DNA of 55,380 nucleotides, taken from contig JAGQVF010000003.1 in NCBI GenBank assembly GCA_020438135.1, forward strand, positions 14,545-69,924, read 5' to 3'. A program made the position numbers and the translations under genes. Below the pieces are notes generated by a model, which saw only the letters and a list, made by a program, of their open reading frames with translations, searched no databases and had not been told where the DNA came from. The stretch comes from Bacteroidales bacterium. Its GTDB lineage: Bacteria; Bacteroidota; Bacteroidia; Bacteroidales; JAADJA01. Below are positions 17,123 through 25,133 of the stretch, piece after piece (position 1 is the first letter of the stretch; each line of letters starts with the position of its first letter).

Positions 17123-18670
17123 TTAAAAAGGTTGATCGTCTTCCGGCATTTCATTCATGCGCGAAGGCATGGTAATAGAGTTTTCTCCCGGATAATCGTA
17201 TTCCGATGGTATGTCGCCACTATAACCAAAATCGCTGCTTCCTTCATAATCAGAAAAACGCGCATATTTGTCGGTGAACTGTAATTTTACATCTGCCAGT
17301 GCTCCGTTACGGTGTTTTGCAATGATCAGTTCAGCCATTCCACGGGTGCTGTTGCCTTCTTCGTCGGCATCAATTTTATAATACTCAGGACGGTAAATAA
17401 AAGTCACCAGGTCGGCATCCTGTTCAATAGCACCTGACTCACGAAGGTCGGAAAGGATTGGACGTTTGCTACCTCCACGGGTCTCTACCGAACGATTTAA
17501 CTGCGACAGGGTTATCACCGGAACATTCAGCTCTTTTGCGAGCGCTTTGAGCGATCTTGAAATGGTACTGATCTCTTGTTCACGGTTGCCTTTGTTGTCT
17601 CCACCGGCTGACATGAGCTGGATGTAGTCGATAATAATCATTTGAATGCCGTACTGCGCTTTGAGTCTTCTGCACTTGGCACGAAGTTCAAAAATTGAAA
17701 GCGCAGGTGTATCGTCGATATATAAAGGTGCATCAACCAGTTTGCCAATTTTGGCGTTCAGTTGCTCCCATTCGTAGTTCTCGAGGTTGCCTTTTTTTAG
17801 TTTATCTGCTGATAATTGAGTTTCACTTGAAATCAACCTTGTGACTAACTGAATGGAAGACATTTCGAGTGAAAATAGCGCCACCGGAATATTAAAATCG
17901 ACTGTAATATTCCTTGCCATTGAGAGTACAAAAGCTGTTTTACCCATCCCGGGGCGGGCAGCGAGAATAACAAGATCGGATTTTTGCCATCCGGCTGTGA
18001 TGCGGTCAACATCCGTGAACCCGGAAGGTATCCCCCGTAGGTTCCCTTCATGGTCGCGGGCAGCTTCAATGTCTTTTATTGCTTCACGTACAAGTGATTG
18101 CATACTTTCGTAATCGCGCCGGAAGTTGTTTTCGCTCACCGAAAAGAGGTTACTTTCTGCTTTGTCCAGCAGATCGAAAACATCCGTTGTATCTTCGAAG
18201 GCATCTTTGATGATATCCGACGATATCCGGATCAGTTCGCGCTGAATGTATTTTTGGGATAAAATACGTGCATGATATTCGATGTTGGCGGTAGAAGCAA
18301 CCCGGTTTGTTAATTGTGTGATATAATAGGCTCCTCCGATCAGTTCGAGTTCACCACTCGATTTCAATTCATTGGTTACCGTAAGAATATCTACAGGGTC
18401 AGATTTGGCAAAAAGCCTGTGAATGGCAGAATAGATGGTTTGATGTGCTTCTTTATAAAAGATCTCGGGTTTTAATATGTCAATCACTGCTGTCAGGGCA
18501 TTTTGTTCCAACATCAAAGCACCTAAAACCGCTTCTTCAAGATCAATTGCCTGCGGAGGAATTCGCCCGTGTTCAGAAAAGGCAGTAGTCAGCGGGTTTT
18601 TTTGTAACCTCTTTGGTTTATTTGTCTGATTTACTGTTGATTTTGTTGATTTGTTACCATTCTCTTGCAT
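17123..18670 (-). CDS. dnaB: replicative DNA helicase DnaB
   Basis: The 515-residue hexameric helicase unwinds DNA ahead of the replication fork. An N-terminal domain (RIPPQAIDLEEAVLGALML) is followed by a RecA-type motor with Walker A AARPGMGKTAFVLSMA, Walker B MIIIDYIQLM, and the C-terminal DLRESGAIEQDADLVTFIYR and AKHRNGALADVKLQF that typify DnaB. No intein is present. The ATG at 18670 (MQENGNKST) is chosen over an upstream start: a TAnnTTTG promoter element ends only about five bases before it, so the longer form could not be transcribed from that promoter. The mRNA leader would therefore be nearly absent. Confidence 0.95.
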   Translation of the reverse strand: MQENGNKSTKSTVNQTNKPKRLQKNPLTTAFSEHGRIPPQAIDLEEAVLGALMLEQNALTAVIDILKPEIFYKEAHQTIYSAIHRLFAKSDPVDILTVTNELKSSGELELIGGAYYITQLTNRVASTANIEYHARILSQKYIQRELIRISSDIIKDAFEDTTDVFDLLDKAESNLFSVSENNFRRDYESMQSLVREAIKDIEAARDHEGNLRGIPSGFTDVDRITAGWQKSDLVILAARPGMGKTAFVLSMARNITVDFNIPVALFSLEMSSIQLVTRLISSETQLSADKLKKGNLENYEWEQLNAKIGKLVDAPLYIDDTPALSIFELRAKCRRLKAQYGIQMIIIDYIQLMSAGGDNKGNREQEISTISRSLKALAKELNVPVITLSQLNRSVETRGGSKRPILSDLRESGAIEQDADLVTFIYRPEYYKIDADEEGNSTRGMAELIIAKHRNGALADVKLQFTDKYARFSDYEGSSDFGYSGDIPSEYDYPGENSITMPSRMNEMPEDDQPF

Positions 18671-18674
18671 GGGC

Positions 18675-18682
18675 CAAAAGTA
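18675..18682 (-). promoter_or_regulatory. -7 promoter element of dnaB
   Basis: On the minus strand this reads TACTTTTG, a match to TAnnTTTG. It ends five bases before the dnaB ATG, so transcription should begin at or within a few bases of the start codon (leaderless or nearly so), unless another promoter exists upstream. Confidence 0.5.
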
Positions 18683-18810
18683 GAATTTAATTGTGCTGTT
18701 TTCACATGAACAAAACGGTTTTTTTATCAACAGAAATTTTATTTTTTCTCAGAGGTTATTAACCGGCTGATGTTGAAAAGTTGCCATAATATATAGCCAC
18801 TGAAAATCAA

Positions 18811-18818
18811 TACTTTTG
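18811..18818 (+). promoter_or_regulatory. -7 promoter element of the FAH-family gene
   Basis: TACTTTTG matches the Bacteroidota -7 consensus, with a leader of roughly 30 bases to the ATG at 18853. It is divergent from the dnaB promoter. Confidence 0.5.
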
Positions 18819-18852
18819 CAAAAACGAAATCTGCTGATAAAATAGAAACGAC

Positions 18853-19464
18853 ATGAAAATTATCTGTATTGGAAGAAATTACGCTGAACATGCCAAAGAA
18901 TTAGGTAATCCATTACCAAAAAAGCCTGTTTTTTTTATGAAACCCGATACAAGTTTGCAAATTCGGAACCGTCCGTTTTTTTATCCTTCATTCTCGAATG
19001 ATATCCATTACGAAACTGAACTTGTTGTCAAGATCAATAAGAACGGGCGTCATATCCAGGAGAAATATGCAAACACGTATTACGATAAAATTGCTCTTGG
19101 CATTGATTTTACTGCCCGCGACCTGCAACAGCAATGTAAGGAGAAAGGATTGCCCTGGGAGGTTGCAAAGGCTTTTGATTTTTCTGCTCCAATCAGTAAA
19201 TTCATTTCACTGGATACCCTGCCGGATAAAAACCATATCCATTTTCAACTCGAACTAAATGGGCAAATAGTGCAGAAAAGCAGTTCGGAACATATGATCT
19301 TTACATTTGATAAGTTGATCTCTTATGTTTCACAATTTATTACCCTTAAAATGGGCGATATGATCTTCACAGGTACCCCGGAAGGTGTAGGGCCGGTTAA
19401 AATTAATGACCGGTTGACCGGTTATCTTGAAGGGGAAAAAATGCTTGATTTTTTAGTGAAGTGA
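18853..19464 (+). CDS. fumarylacetoacetate hydrolase (FAH)-family protein, FAHD1-like
   Basis: The 203-residue compact protein is close to the short FAHD1/YcgM type. It begins MKIICIGRNYAEHAKELGN and contains the metal-binding acidic set: HYETELVV with two glutamates, and GIDFTARDLQ with the aspartate. KGLPWEVAKAFD holds the active-site lysine, and FTGTPEGVGPV closes the fold. Members hydrolyse acylpyruvates or decarboxylate oxaloacetate in the cytoplasm with Mg2+ or Mn2+. The match is good along the whole length. The substrate cannot be fixed by sequence alone: oxaloacetate decarboxylase and acylpyruvase are both known in this subfamily. It is a single gene with its own promoter. Confidence 0.9.
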   Translation: MKIICIGRNYAEHAKELGNPLPKKPVFFMKPDTSLQIRNRPFFYPSFSNDIHYETELVVKINKNGRHIQEKYANTYYDKIALGIDFTARDLQQQCKEKGLPWEVAKAFDFSAPISKFISLDTLPDKNHIHFQLELNGQIVQKSSSEHMIFTFDKLISYVSQFITLKMGDMIFTGTPEGVGPVKINDRLTGYLEGEKMLDFLVK

Positions 19465-19528
19465 TGTTCATTTAAAAATTTAATTTGATTATCCGCTTAT
19501 CTGCCAGATAATACCTTCCAGGATATTT

Positions 19529-19599
19529 TTCTCGCAGATTTCGCAGAAAGCGCTGATATATACTGCCTTTCTGCGAAAACCAGTGGGATCAGCGAGAAA
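19529..19599. repeat. imperfect hairpin-forming inverted repeat
   Basis: In the 318-bp gap before the next gene, the arm built of CTCGC and TTTCGCAGAAAG (19531-19550) pairs with CTTTCTGCGAAAA and GCGAGAAA (19567-19599). It gives a long interrupted stem rich in GCG motifs against an AT-rich background, of the kind seen in dispersed REP-like elements. It may also end transcription of the FAH-family gene. Only one copy was noticed in this window. TATATTTG at 19749-19756 is a likely -7 element for the next gene; nothing else is evident in the gap. Confidence 0.5.
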
Positions 19600-19782
19600 T
19601 TTTGTTTAGTGGTATTATAGCGGATTAGCATTAAATTTAATCACGCAAGTTAGAAAGTTTCATCTGCAACTTTTTATTGACCTCCTGGCAAATATTCGAA
19701 TATAGGTAAATATGGATAATTGCGGTTAGAAAAATTGCTCTGTTTTTTTATATTTGCTGATTGCTACAAGCGGTTATTGATC

Positions 19783-21126
19783 ATGAAAAACAAAAAATTG
19801 TCAATCTTTTTATATCTAGTTTTGACTGCGGTATTTTCTTACTCCCAGGAGTTGAAAGAGCTTTATATTGTAGGACAAGCACAGAAATTAAATGATAGCC
19901 AGACGTGGCGAATCGATCAGAATGGGAATTTCTGTGCTGCCATCCAGGTTATTTCTGATTTGGATGGTTTTACATACGATTCGAATGATGGAATTGTTAA
20001 AGATGTTGATAATAAACCCGGAAAAGATGTTGTTTATTTAACTTCCACAGAACGGGTTCTTGAAATTTTTAAAGCTGGTTATGAAAGGAAAAAATTGATT
20101 TTATCCAGCATTGGTATTGTTTTGCAACCCCAGGATGTATGGCAGATAACCATAACAGGAGATAAGGAAATAGAAAGCTATCCTGTAACGTTCCGGTTCA
20201 CTCCAAATGATGCTACGTTAACAATTGATAGCATAGAATTAGCCGGATTAACACATATTTTAACAGCTGGTGAACATCACATTGTTATTGAAAAACCAGG
20301 CTTTTATCCATTAATTGAAACAATTCAGGTTGACCAGTCGCATGTGTTTTTTGAATGGAAACTGTATGAAATACCAAAAGCTTATTTGCCTTCAGATTCG
20401 CTGACCCTTAAAAAGAAAGAAGTCGATCCATTTGTTTTTGAAATGGTATTGGTTGAAGGAGGTTCTTTTTATATGGGTTGTACGAACGAACAGGTAGATT
20501 GTAACTCAAATGAGAAACCTGCACATAAGGTCAAGTTGTATGATTATTATATCGGGAAGTATGAAATTACCCAGAGGCAGTGGCAAGCTGTTATGGATGA
20601 AAATAAATATTCAGACTGTCTCGACTGTCCGGTTACAAATGTCAGTTGGAGGGATATCAGGATTTTTTTAAAAAAACTTAAAAAGATTACCGGAGTCAGG
20701 TACCGACTTCCAACAGAAGCCGAATGGGAATATGCTGCCAGGGGACGAAATATGTTAGCAGAAATCGACACATTGAATTATGTTTATCTGTTTTCAGGAA
20801 GTAATACCATTGAAAATGTTGCCTGGTATAGTGAAAATGCTGGCATATCAACCCATCCGGTTGGACAAAAAGAGCCTAATCAACTGGGTATTTATGACAT
20901 GACAGGGAATGCATGGGAATGGTGCAGTGATTGGTATGATAGTGAGTATTATGAGCGTAGCCCTGTTATTTATCCCAGGGGAGGTCGATCAGGTCAGCAT
21001 AGAGTGCTGAGGGGAGGTGGTCGCGATAGTAGTGCCTGGATTTGCCGGATTTCTTTTCGTGGGCATGAAATCCCTGAATTCAGAAATGAAAAGACAGGGT
21101 TTCGGTTAGCTAAATTTCCTGATTGA
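19783..21126 (+). CDS. exported PEGA/FGE-sulfatase-domain protein (paralogue 1)
   Basis: The 447-residue protein has a signal peptide (MKNKKLSIFLYLVLTAVFSYSQ). Residues about 23-125 form an N-terminal domain shared with the next two genes (WRIDQNGNFCAAIQVISD; STERVLEIFKAGYE). One PEGA-like repeat (TLTIDSIELAG; GEHHIVIEKPGFYP) follows, then a C-terminal FGE-sulfatase domain (about 215-447) with VEGGSFYMGC, YEITQRQWQAVM, LPTEAEWEYAARG and GNAWEWCSDW. True formylglycine-generating enzyme uses two cysteines; here only the downstream one (RGGGRDSSAWIC) is kept, so catalysis is unlikely and a binding or structural role is more probable. The ATG at 19783 is chosen because the signal peptide starts there. 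It converges with paralogue 2, with 32 bp between. Confidence 0.82.
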   Translation: MKNKKLSIFLYLVLTAVFSYSQELKELYIVGQAQKLNDSQTWRIDQNGNFCAAIQVISDLDGFTYDSNDGIVKDVDNKPGKDVVYLTSTERVLEIFKAGYERKKLILSSIGIVLQPQDVWQITITGDKEIESYPVTFRFTPNDATLTIDSIELAGLTHILTAGEHHIVIEKPGFYPLIETIQVDQSHVFFEWKLYEIPKAYLPSDSLTLKKKEVDPFVFEMVLVEGGSFYMGCTNEQVDCNSNEKPAHKVKLYDYYIGKYEITQRQWQAVMDENKYSDCLDCPVTNVSWRDIRIFLKKLKKITGVRYRLPTEAEWEYAARGRNMLAEIDTLNYVYLFSGSNTIENVAWYSENAGISTHPVGQKEPNQLGIYDMTGNAWEWCSDWYDSEYYERSPVIYPRGGRSGQHRVLRGGGRDSSAWICRISFRGHEIPEFRNEKTGFRLAKFPD

Positions 21127-21158
21127 ATCTGGTTTATTACGAATTAAATACTATGTGA

Positions 21159-23081
21159 TTACCTTGTTAATACAATGCGAAAACCAAAATCCTTGTAAGA
21201 TTTGTCAGGTGTGCATTTGTTCCGGTTTGATAGTGTACAATACCTCTCCTTACTTAAGTATGATCCACCTCTTAATAATTTATATTCTCCGGTTTCGGGG
21301 CCGCCAGGATTTATGTTTGTTCCATAATTATAATAATCTGCCTGATACCAATCACTGCACCATTCCCAAACATTTCCACTTAAATCGAACAACCCAATTT
21401 CGTTTGGTTCTTTTTGCCCGACGGGATGCGATTCATTTTTGGCGTTATCATCGTACCAACCGGCTTTATCAATTTCGAATGCACCAGAGTATGTTTGGCT
21501 CCGGCTTTTATTGCCCCCCCGCGCAGCATATTCCCATTCAGCTTCCGTTGGTAATCTGAAGTTGTGTCCTGTTTTTTCTTTCAGTTTTGCCAGAAATTCC
21601 TGGATTTCGACCCAGGTAACATTATCGACCGGACAATCATTGCATTTGCGATTCTTTGAAGGTTTTTCACCCATTACAACAAACCATTGATTTTGTGTTA
21701 TCTCATATTTACTCATAAAGTAATCATTAACAGTTATATCACGTACCGGCAATTCATCACTTTCACAAATGCCGGCTTCAGAGGTACAACCCATTTTAAA
21801 TTTCCCCCCATCAACAAAAACCATATGGATCCCTGCATAGGTAGTGAAGGGTTCCGCCCCTGCCATTTTCAACTCCATTTGGTGTTTTGTGGTGATATCT
21901 TTTTTGATAATAATCGTGTCAGTGCGTTCATGATATCCGCTTGCAGTTGCAATAATTTTGTAGGTTCCAACTGAAATTTCTTTTAAATTGAAATTTCCAT
22001 CAGAACTATAGGATTCTCCAAAATCACCCAAAACCTCAATGTGGGCATTAAAAGGAATAGCAGCAATTTGTAAAAATCCTGTTTCTACCACCGGAAACAT
22101 ATCAAGCGTAATATCATCATAACGTTTAATGATTATTTGTTCTCTTAGCGTATCGGCTTTGGGTTTTACAACTTCAACATTGACTACCTGTGGAGATAGC
22201 TGGACTTGTTTAGGATTATGTGTAAGCACGCCATTCAAAAATACGGATGAACCCTCATCGGTGTTTACAGTCAAAAGCCCCATGTTGGCTTCAAGGATAA
22301 AATAACGCCTTGCTTCAGGATGTTTTACTTCAAAACTATCGACTGTTATGGGCAGATATCCTTCTTTTCTCAGCTCAAGTGGAAAAATCCCTGTGGGGAA
22401 AAATACGGTAAGAGGGGTGTTGCCAAGTTTTACATTATCAAGATATACCGAAGCTCCAACGGGTTGACTTTCGATATTAACTATCGATTCTTCAATGGGC
22501 TTCAAATCGAATGTCAAATTTTGATTATCGCTATCGATCACAATTGATTGTTCTATTGTTTCATATCCTTCCCGCATCATTCTTAACCTATGCAGACCCG
22601 GACTTAAGAGTATTGTTTCGGAATTGGGCATTTCTATGTCATCAACAATCAGATATGCATCATTTGGCCTTAGGTTGATGTTGACAGGAAGTTTTATGTC
22701 ATTTTTCGCGGAAACCGTTATTTCCCATACTTCGCCTGGTTTTAAAACAATTCCATAATCAGAAAGAATCATCTTCAAAGGTTTATATCCCTTTTTATGA
22801 ATTTCCAAAACCCTTTCAGTTGATGTGAGGTGAACAATATCTTTTCCCACACCGTCAATTACATCCTTCACAATTCCATCAAATGAATCGTATTGAAATC
22901 CTTCCATATCAGATAGTACCTGGATGGCTGCGCTAACGTAGCCGTTTTGATCAATCCTGCTTGAAAATTCGTTTTCAAGTTTTTTTGGATTTCCAATCAA
23001 ATCAAGCTGATTAATATATTGGCTGAATGCACAAAAAGTAAAATGGCACAGCAAAATAGCGAAAAAGATAATTTTCTTCAT
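21159..23081 (-). CDS. exported PEGA-repeat/FGE-sulfatase-domain protein (paralogue 2)
   Basis: The 640-residue protein has a signal peptide (MKKIIFFAILLCHFTFCAFSQ), the shared N-terminal domain (SRIDQNGYVSAAIQVLSD; STERVLEIHKKGYKP) and four PEGA or PEGA-like repeats between about residues 128 and 405 (for example SQPVGASVYLDNVKLGNTPL). The C-terminal FGE-sulfatase domain (about 415-640) has VDGGKFKMGC, YEITQNQWFVVMG, LPTEAEWEYAARGG, GNVWEWCSDW and LLRGGSYLSKERYC. The second catalytic cysteine of FGE is serine here. PEGA repeats are surface or wall-associated spacers. It probably forms an operon with paralogue 3, which lies 38 bp upstream on the same strand. Function unknown. Confidence 0.82.
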   Translation of the reverse strand: MKKIIFFAILLCHFTFCAFSQYINQLDLIGNPKKLENEFSSRIDQNGYVSAAIQVLSDMEGFQYDSFDGIVKDVIDGVGKDIVHLTSTERVLEIHKKGYKPLKMILSDYGIVLKPGEVWEITVSAKNDIKLPVNINLRPNDAYLIVDDIEMPNSETILLSPGLHRLRMMREGYETIEQSIVIDSDNQNLTFDLKPIEESIVNIESQPVGASVYLDNVKLGNTPLTVFFPTGIFPLELRKEGYLPITVDSFEVKHPEARRYFILEANMGLLTVNTDEGSSVFLNGVLTHNPKQVQLSPQVVNVEVVKPKADTLREQIIIKRYDDITLDMFPVVETGFLQIAAIPFNAHIEVLGDFGESYSSDGNFNLKEISVGTYKIIATASGYHERTDTIIIKKDITTKHQMELKMAGAEPFTTYAGIHMVFVDGGKFKMGCTSEAGICESDELPVRDITVNDYFMSKYEITQNQWFVVMGEKPSKNRKCNDCPVDNVTWVEIQEFLAKLKEKTGHNFRLPTEAEWEYAARGGNKSRSQTYSGAFEIDKAGWYDDNAKNESHPVGQKEPNEIGLFDLSGNVWEWCSDWYQADYYNYGTNINPGGPETGEYKLLRGGSYLSKERYCTLSNRNKCTPDKSYKDFGFRIVLTR

Positions 23082-23119
23082 ATCAGCAATTGTATTTTGA
23101 GTTGGTTAAAGGTTTTAAG

Positions 23120-25003
23120 CTATGGATCCCGTACCAACCTGAAACCCACATTGAAATCTTTGGCTAATGGGTCTGTTCTAAATCTGGAACTGTTGCGGCA
23201 AAAGTATTCGGTATAAAACCACGAACCACCTTTGGCCATTTTAAATTTACTGTTTATGGGATTAGTTTTTTCTTTATACCAATCCTGGCACACCTCCAAT
23301 ATATTTCCGGACATATCAAACAATCCAAGGGCATTGGGGCTTTTTAATCCAACCATGTGGCTTCTGTTATCTGCATTGCCGGAATGCCAGGCAACACTGT
23401 CGATGCTATTGCTTCCACTAAACAAAAATGAATTACCGGAATTTCCTGCCCTGGCGGCAAATTCCCATTCAGCTTCTGTGGGTAATCTGAAACTTAGGCT
23501 TGTGATTCTGTTGAGCCTTCTGATGAATTCTTTTATTTCAAAGAAAGTAATGTTGTTAACCGGAAGATAATCACTTTGTTTTCCAAATGAAGGATTATTA
23601 CCCATGATGTATTCCCAAAGTTTCTGTGTTACTTCATATCGACACATGTAAAAATCATCAATACATTCTTCATGGACAGGTTTTTCATCCTCCGGTCCAC
23701 TTTCATTTCCCATCAAAAAGCATCCTCCTTTCACCAAAATAAAATCATCGATTTGCGGTATTTCATCATTCATTGATACAGATTCTTCGAGTCTGACCAT
23801 TCTGACTATTTCTTCGTCAGGCTTGATATGTATGTTCTCTGTATGTGTTTTGAATCCTTTGGCTGCGATTTCAATTTTATATATACCGGATACAAGTTTT
23901 TCAAATATCCTGGCACCAGAAGCTTCATAAATTTTACAGGAGTCACTGAAAAGCCTGATCCGGGCGTCAAAAGGAACAGCCGATATTCTAAAAGAACCGT
24001 AAAGAATATCAGGATAGAATTCGACGGTTACATGTTGGTCTCTTTTAATATTAACAGTTTGGACCTGAGGTTCATGGTTTACAAACTCAACCCTGATGAG
24101 ATGGTTGCCGGGTTTAACTTTAATTTTTTCTATATTTAAAATAAGATCATCATTAATAAAAACCTTGGCGTTTTGGATGGTTTTTATGGTGATGTATGAA
24201 ACGACCTCTTCAATATTAAAAGATATTCTGGTCAATGGATCATTTATAATAAATGGTTCTCTTGTAAGTGTATCGTACCCTTCTTTATAGATTTTAAGTT
24301 GGTAGCTACCTACAGGGTAAAAAACAGATAAAGGTGTTTTACCCAGAATAGAATCATTAAGTAATACGATGGCATCAGAAGGAGCACTTTCAATTTGTAA
24401 TACAGCATCAGGTATTTTTTCGAGTATTTCGGTAAAGTAGATATTATTAAAATCAACTTCTATTTCCCTATTGATCGGTTTATAACCCTCTTTTTCAATA
24501 GTAAGTAAATGCTTCCCCGGACTTAAATAACCACTGTTTTCAAATGGGAGATTATCCACAAAAATTCCAGCATCTGGAGGTGTAACCTCAATCGAAACAA
24601 GTACTTCGTTCCCCTCTTTTTCACCTGTAAGATAAATTTGCCATATCCTCTGTGGTTCAAGTTTTATCCCATATTCCGAGAATACAAGCGACATAGGGTT
24701 GTAGCCCTTTTTATAAATTTCCAGAACCCTTTCAGAAGCGGTTAGATATATGAGATCCATTCCAGGCTTCCTTTCAATTTTACCCACCATTCCATCGTTA
24801 GAGTCGTATTGAAATCCATCCATATCAGAAATTATCTGCACAGCAGCACAATAATTACCATTGGCGTCATGCCGCAAGACAAGCTTTTCTGTATCGAGCA
24901 GTTTTGGCGTACCCTGAATCCTTAGTGCCTTGTAATCCTGGGCCGATGTTAAAACAGATACATTCAATAAAGACATCAGTAAAATCTGATATAGATATTT
25001 CAT
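23120..25003 (-). CDS. exported PEGA-repeat/FGE-sulfatase-domain protein (paralogue 3)
   Basis: The 627-residue protein has the same plan as paralogue 2: signal peptide (MKYLYQILLMSLLNVSVLTSAQ), shared N-terminal domain (LRHDANGNYCAAVQIISD; SERVLEIYKKGYNP), about four PEGA-type repeats (SAPSDAIVLLNDSILGKTPL among them) and an FGE-sulfatase domain with VKGGCFLMGN, YEVTQKLWEYIMG, LPTEAEWEFAARAG and KGGSWFYTEYFC. The upstream FGE cysteine is tyrosine here. The start at 25003 is preferred to one 24 bases upstream because the -7 element TATTTTTG (25025-25032, minus strand) overlaps the longer start. It is transcribed away from the LPP20-like gene. Confidence 0.82.
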   Translation of the reverse strand: MKYLYQILLMSLLNVSVLTSAQDYKALRIQGTPKLLDTEKLVLRHDANGNYCAAVQIISDMDGFQYDSNDGMVGKIERKPGMDLIYLTASERVLEIYKKGYNPMSLVFSEYGIKLEPQRIWQIYLTGEKEGNEVLVSIEVTPPDAGIFVDNLPFENSGYLSPGKHLLTIEKEGYKPINREIEVDFNNIYFTEILEKIPDAVLQIESAPSDAIVLLNDSILGKTPLSVFYPVGSYQLKIYKEGYDTLTREPFIINDPLTRISFNIEEVVSYITIKTIQNAKVFINDDLILNIEKIKVKPGNHLIRVEFVNHEPQVQTVNIKRDQHVTVEFYPDILYGSFRISAVPFDARIRLFSDSCKIYEASGARIFEKLVSGIYKIEIAAKGFKTHTENIHIKPDEEIVRMVRLEESVSMNDEIPQIDDFILVKGGCFLMGNESGPEDEKPVHEECIDDFYMCRYEVTQKLWEYIMGNNPSFGKQSDYLPVNNITFFEIKEFIRRLNRITSLSFRLPTEAEWEFAARAGNSGNSFLFSGSNSIDSVAWHSGNADNRSHMVGLKSPNALGLFDMSGNILEVCQDWYKEKTNPINSKFKMAKGGSWFYTEYFCRNSSRFRTDPLAKDFNVGFRLVRDP

Positions 25004-25024
25004 GTAATACGAATTGGTGTTTGA

Positions 25025-25032
25025 CAAAAATA
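25025..25032 (-). promoter_or_regulatory. -7 promoter element of the paralogue 3-2 operon
   Basis: It reads TATTTTTG on the minus strand, a TAnnTTTG match about 20 bases before the chosen ATG. It faces away from the promoter at 25117, so this 130-bp gap holds a divergent promoter pair. Confidence 0.5.
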
Positions 25033-25116
25033 TAGAATTCTGGTTTTTATCAAAGAAAAGAGAATATAAATTTTATCAATTTTGAACTTAATGTTCTTTA
25101 CAGCAAGTAATTTATT

Positions 25117-25124
25117 TATATTTG
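25117..25124 (+). promoter_or_regulatory. -7 promoter element of the LPP20-like gene
   Basis: TATATTTG is an exact TAnnTTTG match ending nine bases before the ATG at 25134. The mRNA leader would be only a few bases long. This also argues against a start codon upstream of 25134. Confidence 0.5.
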
Positions 25125-25133
25125 GCCACCAAA

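Noticed and set aside
19531-19600. tRNA or other structured RNA gene
   Set aside because: The fold is a single interrupted stem with no cloverleaf, T-loop or CCA-like end.
21159-25003. Type IX secretion proteins GldK/GldJ for the FGE-sulfatase paralogues
   Set aside because: GldK and GldJ are lipoproteins without PEGA repeats and sit beside gldL, gldM and gldN; neither feature is present.
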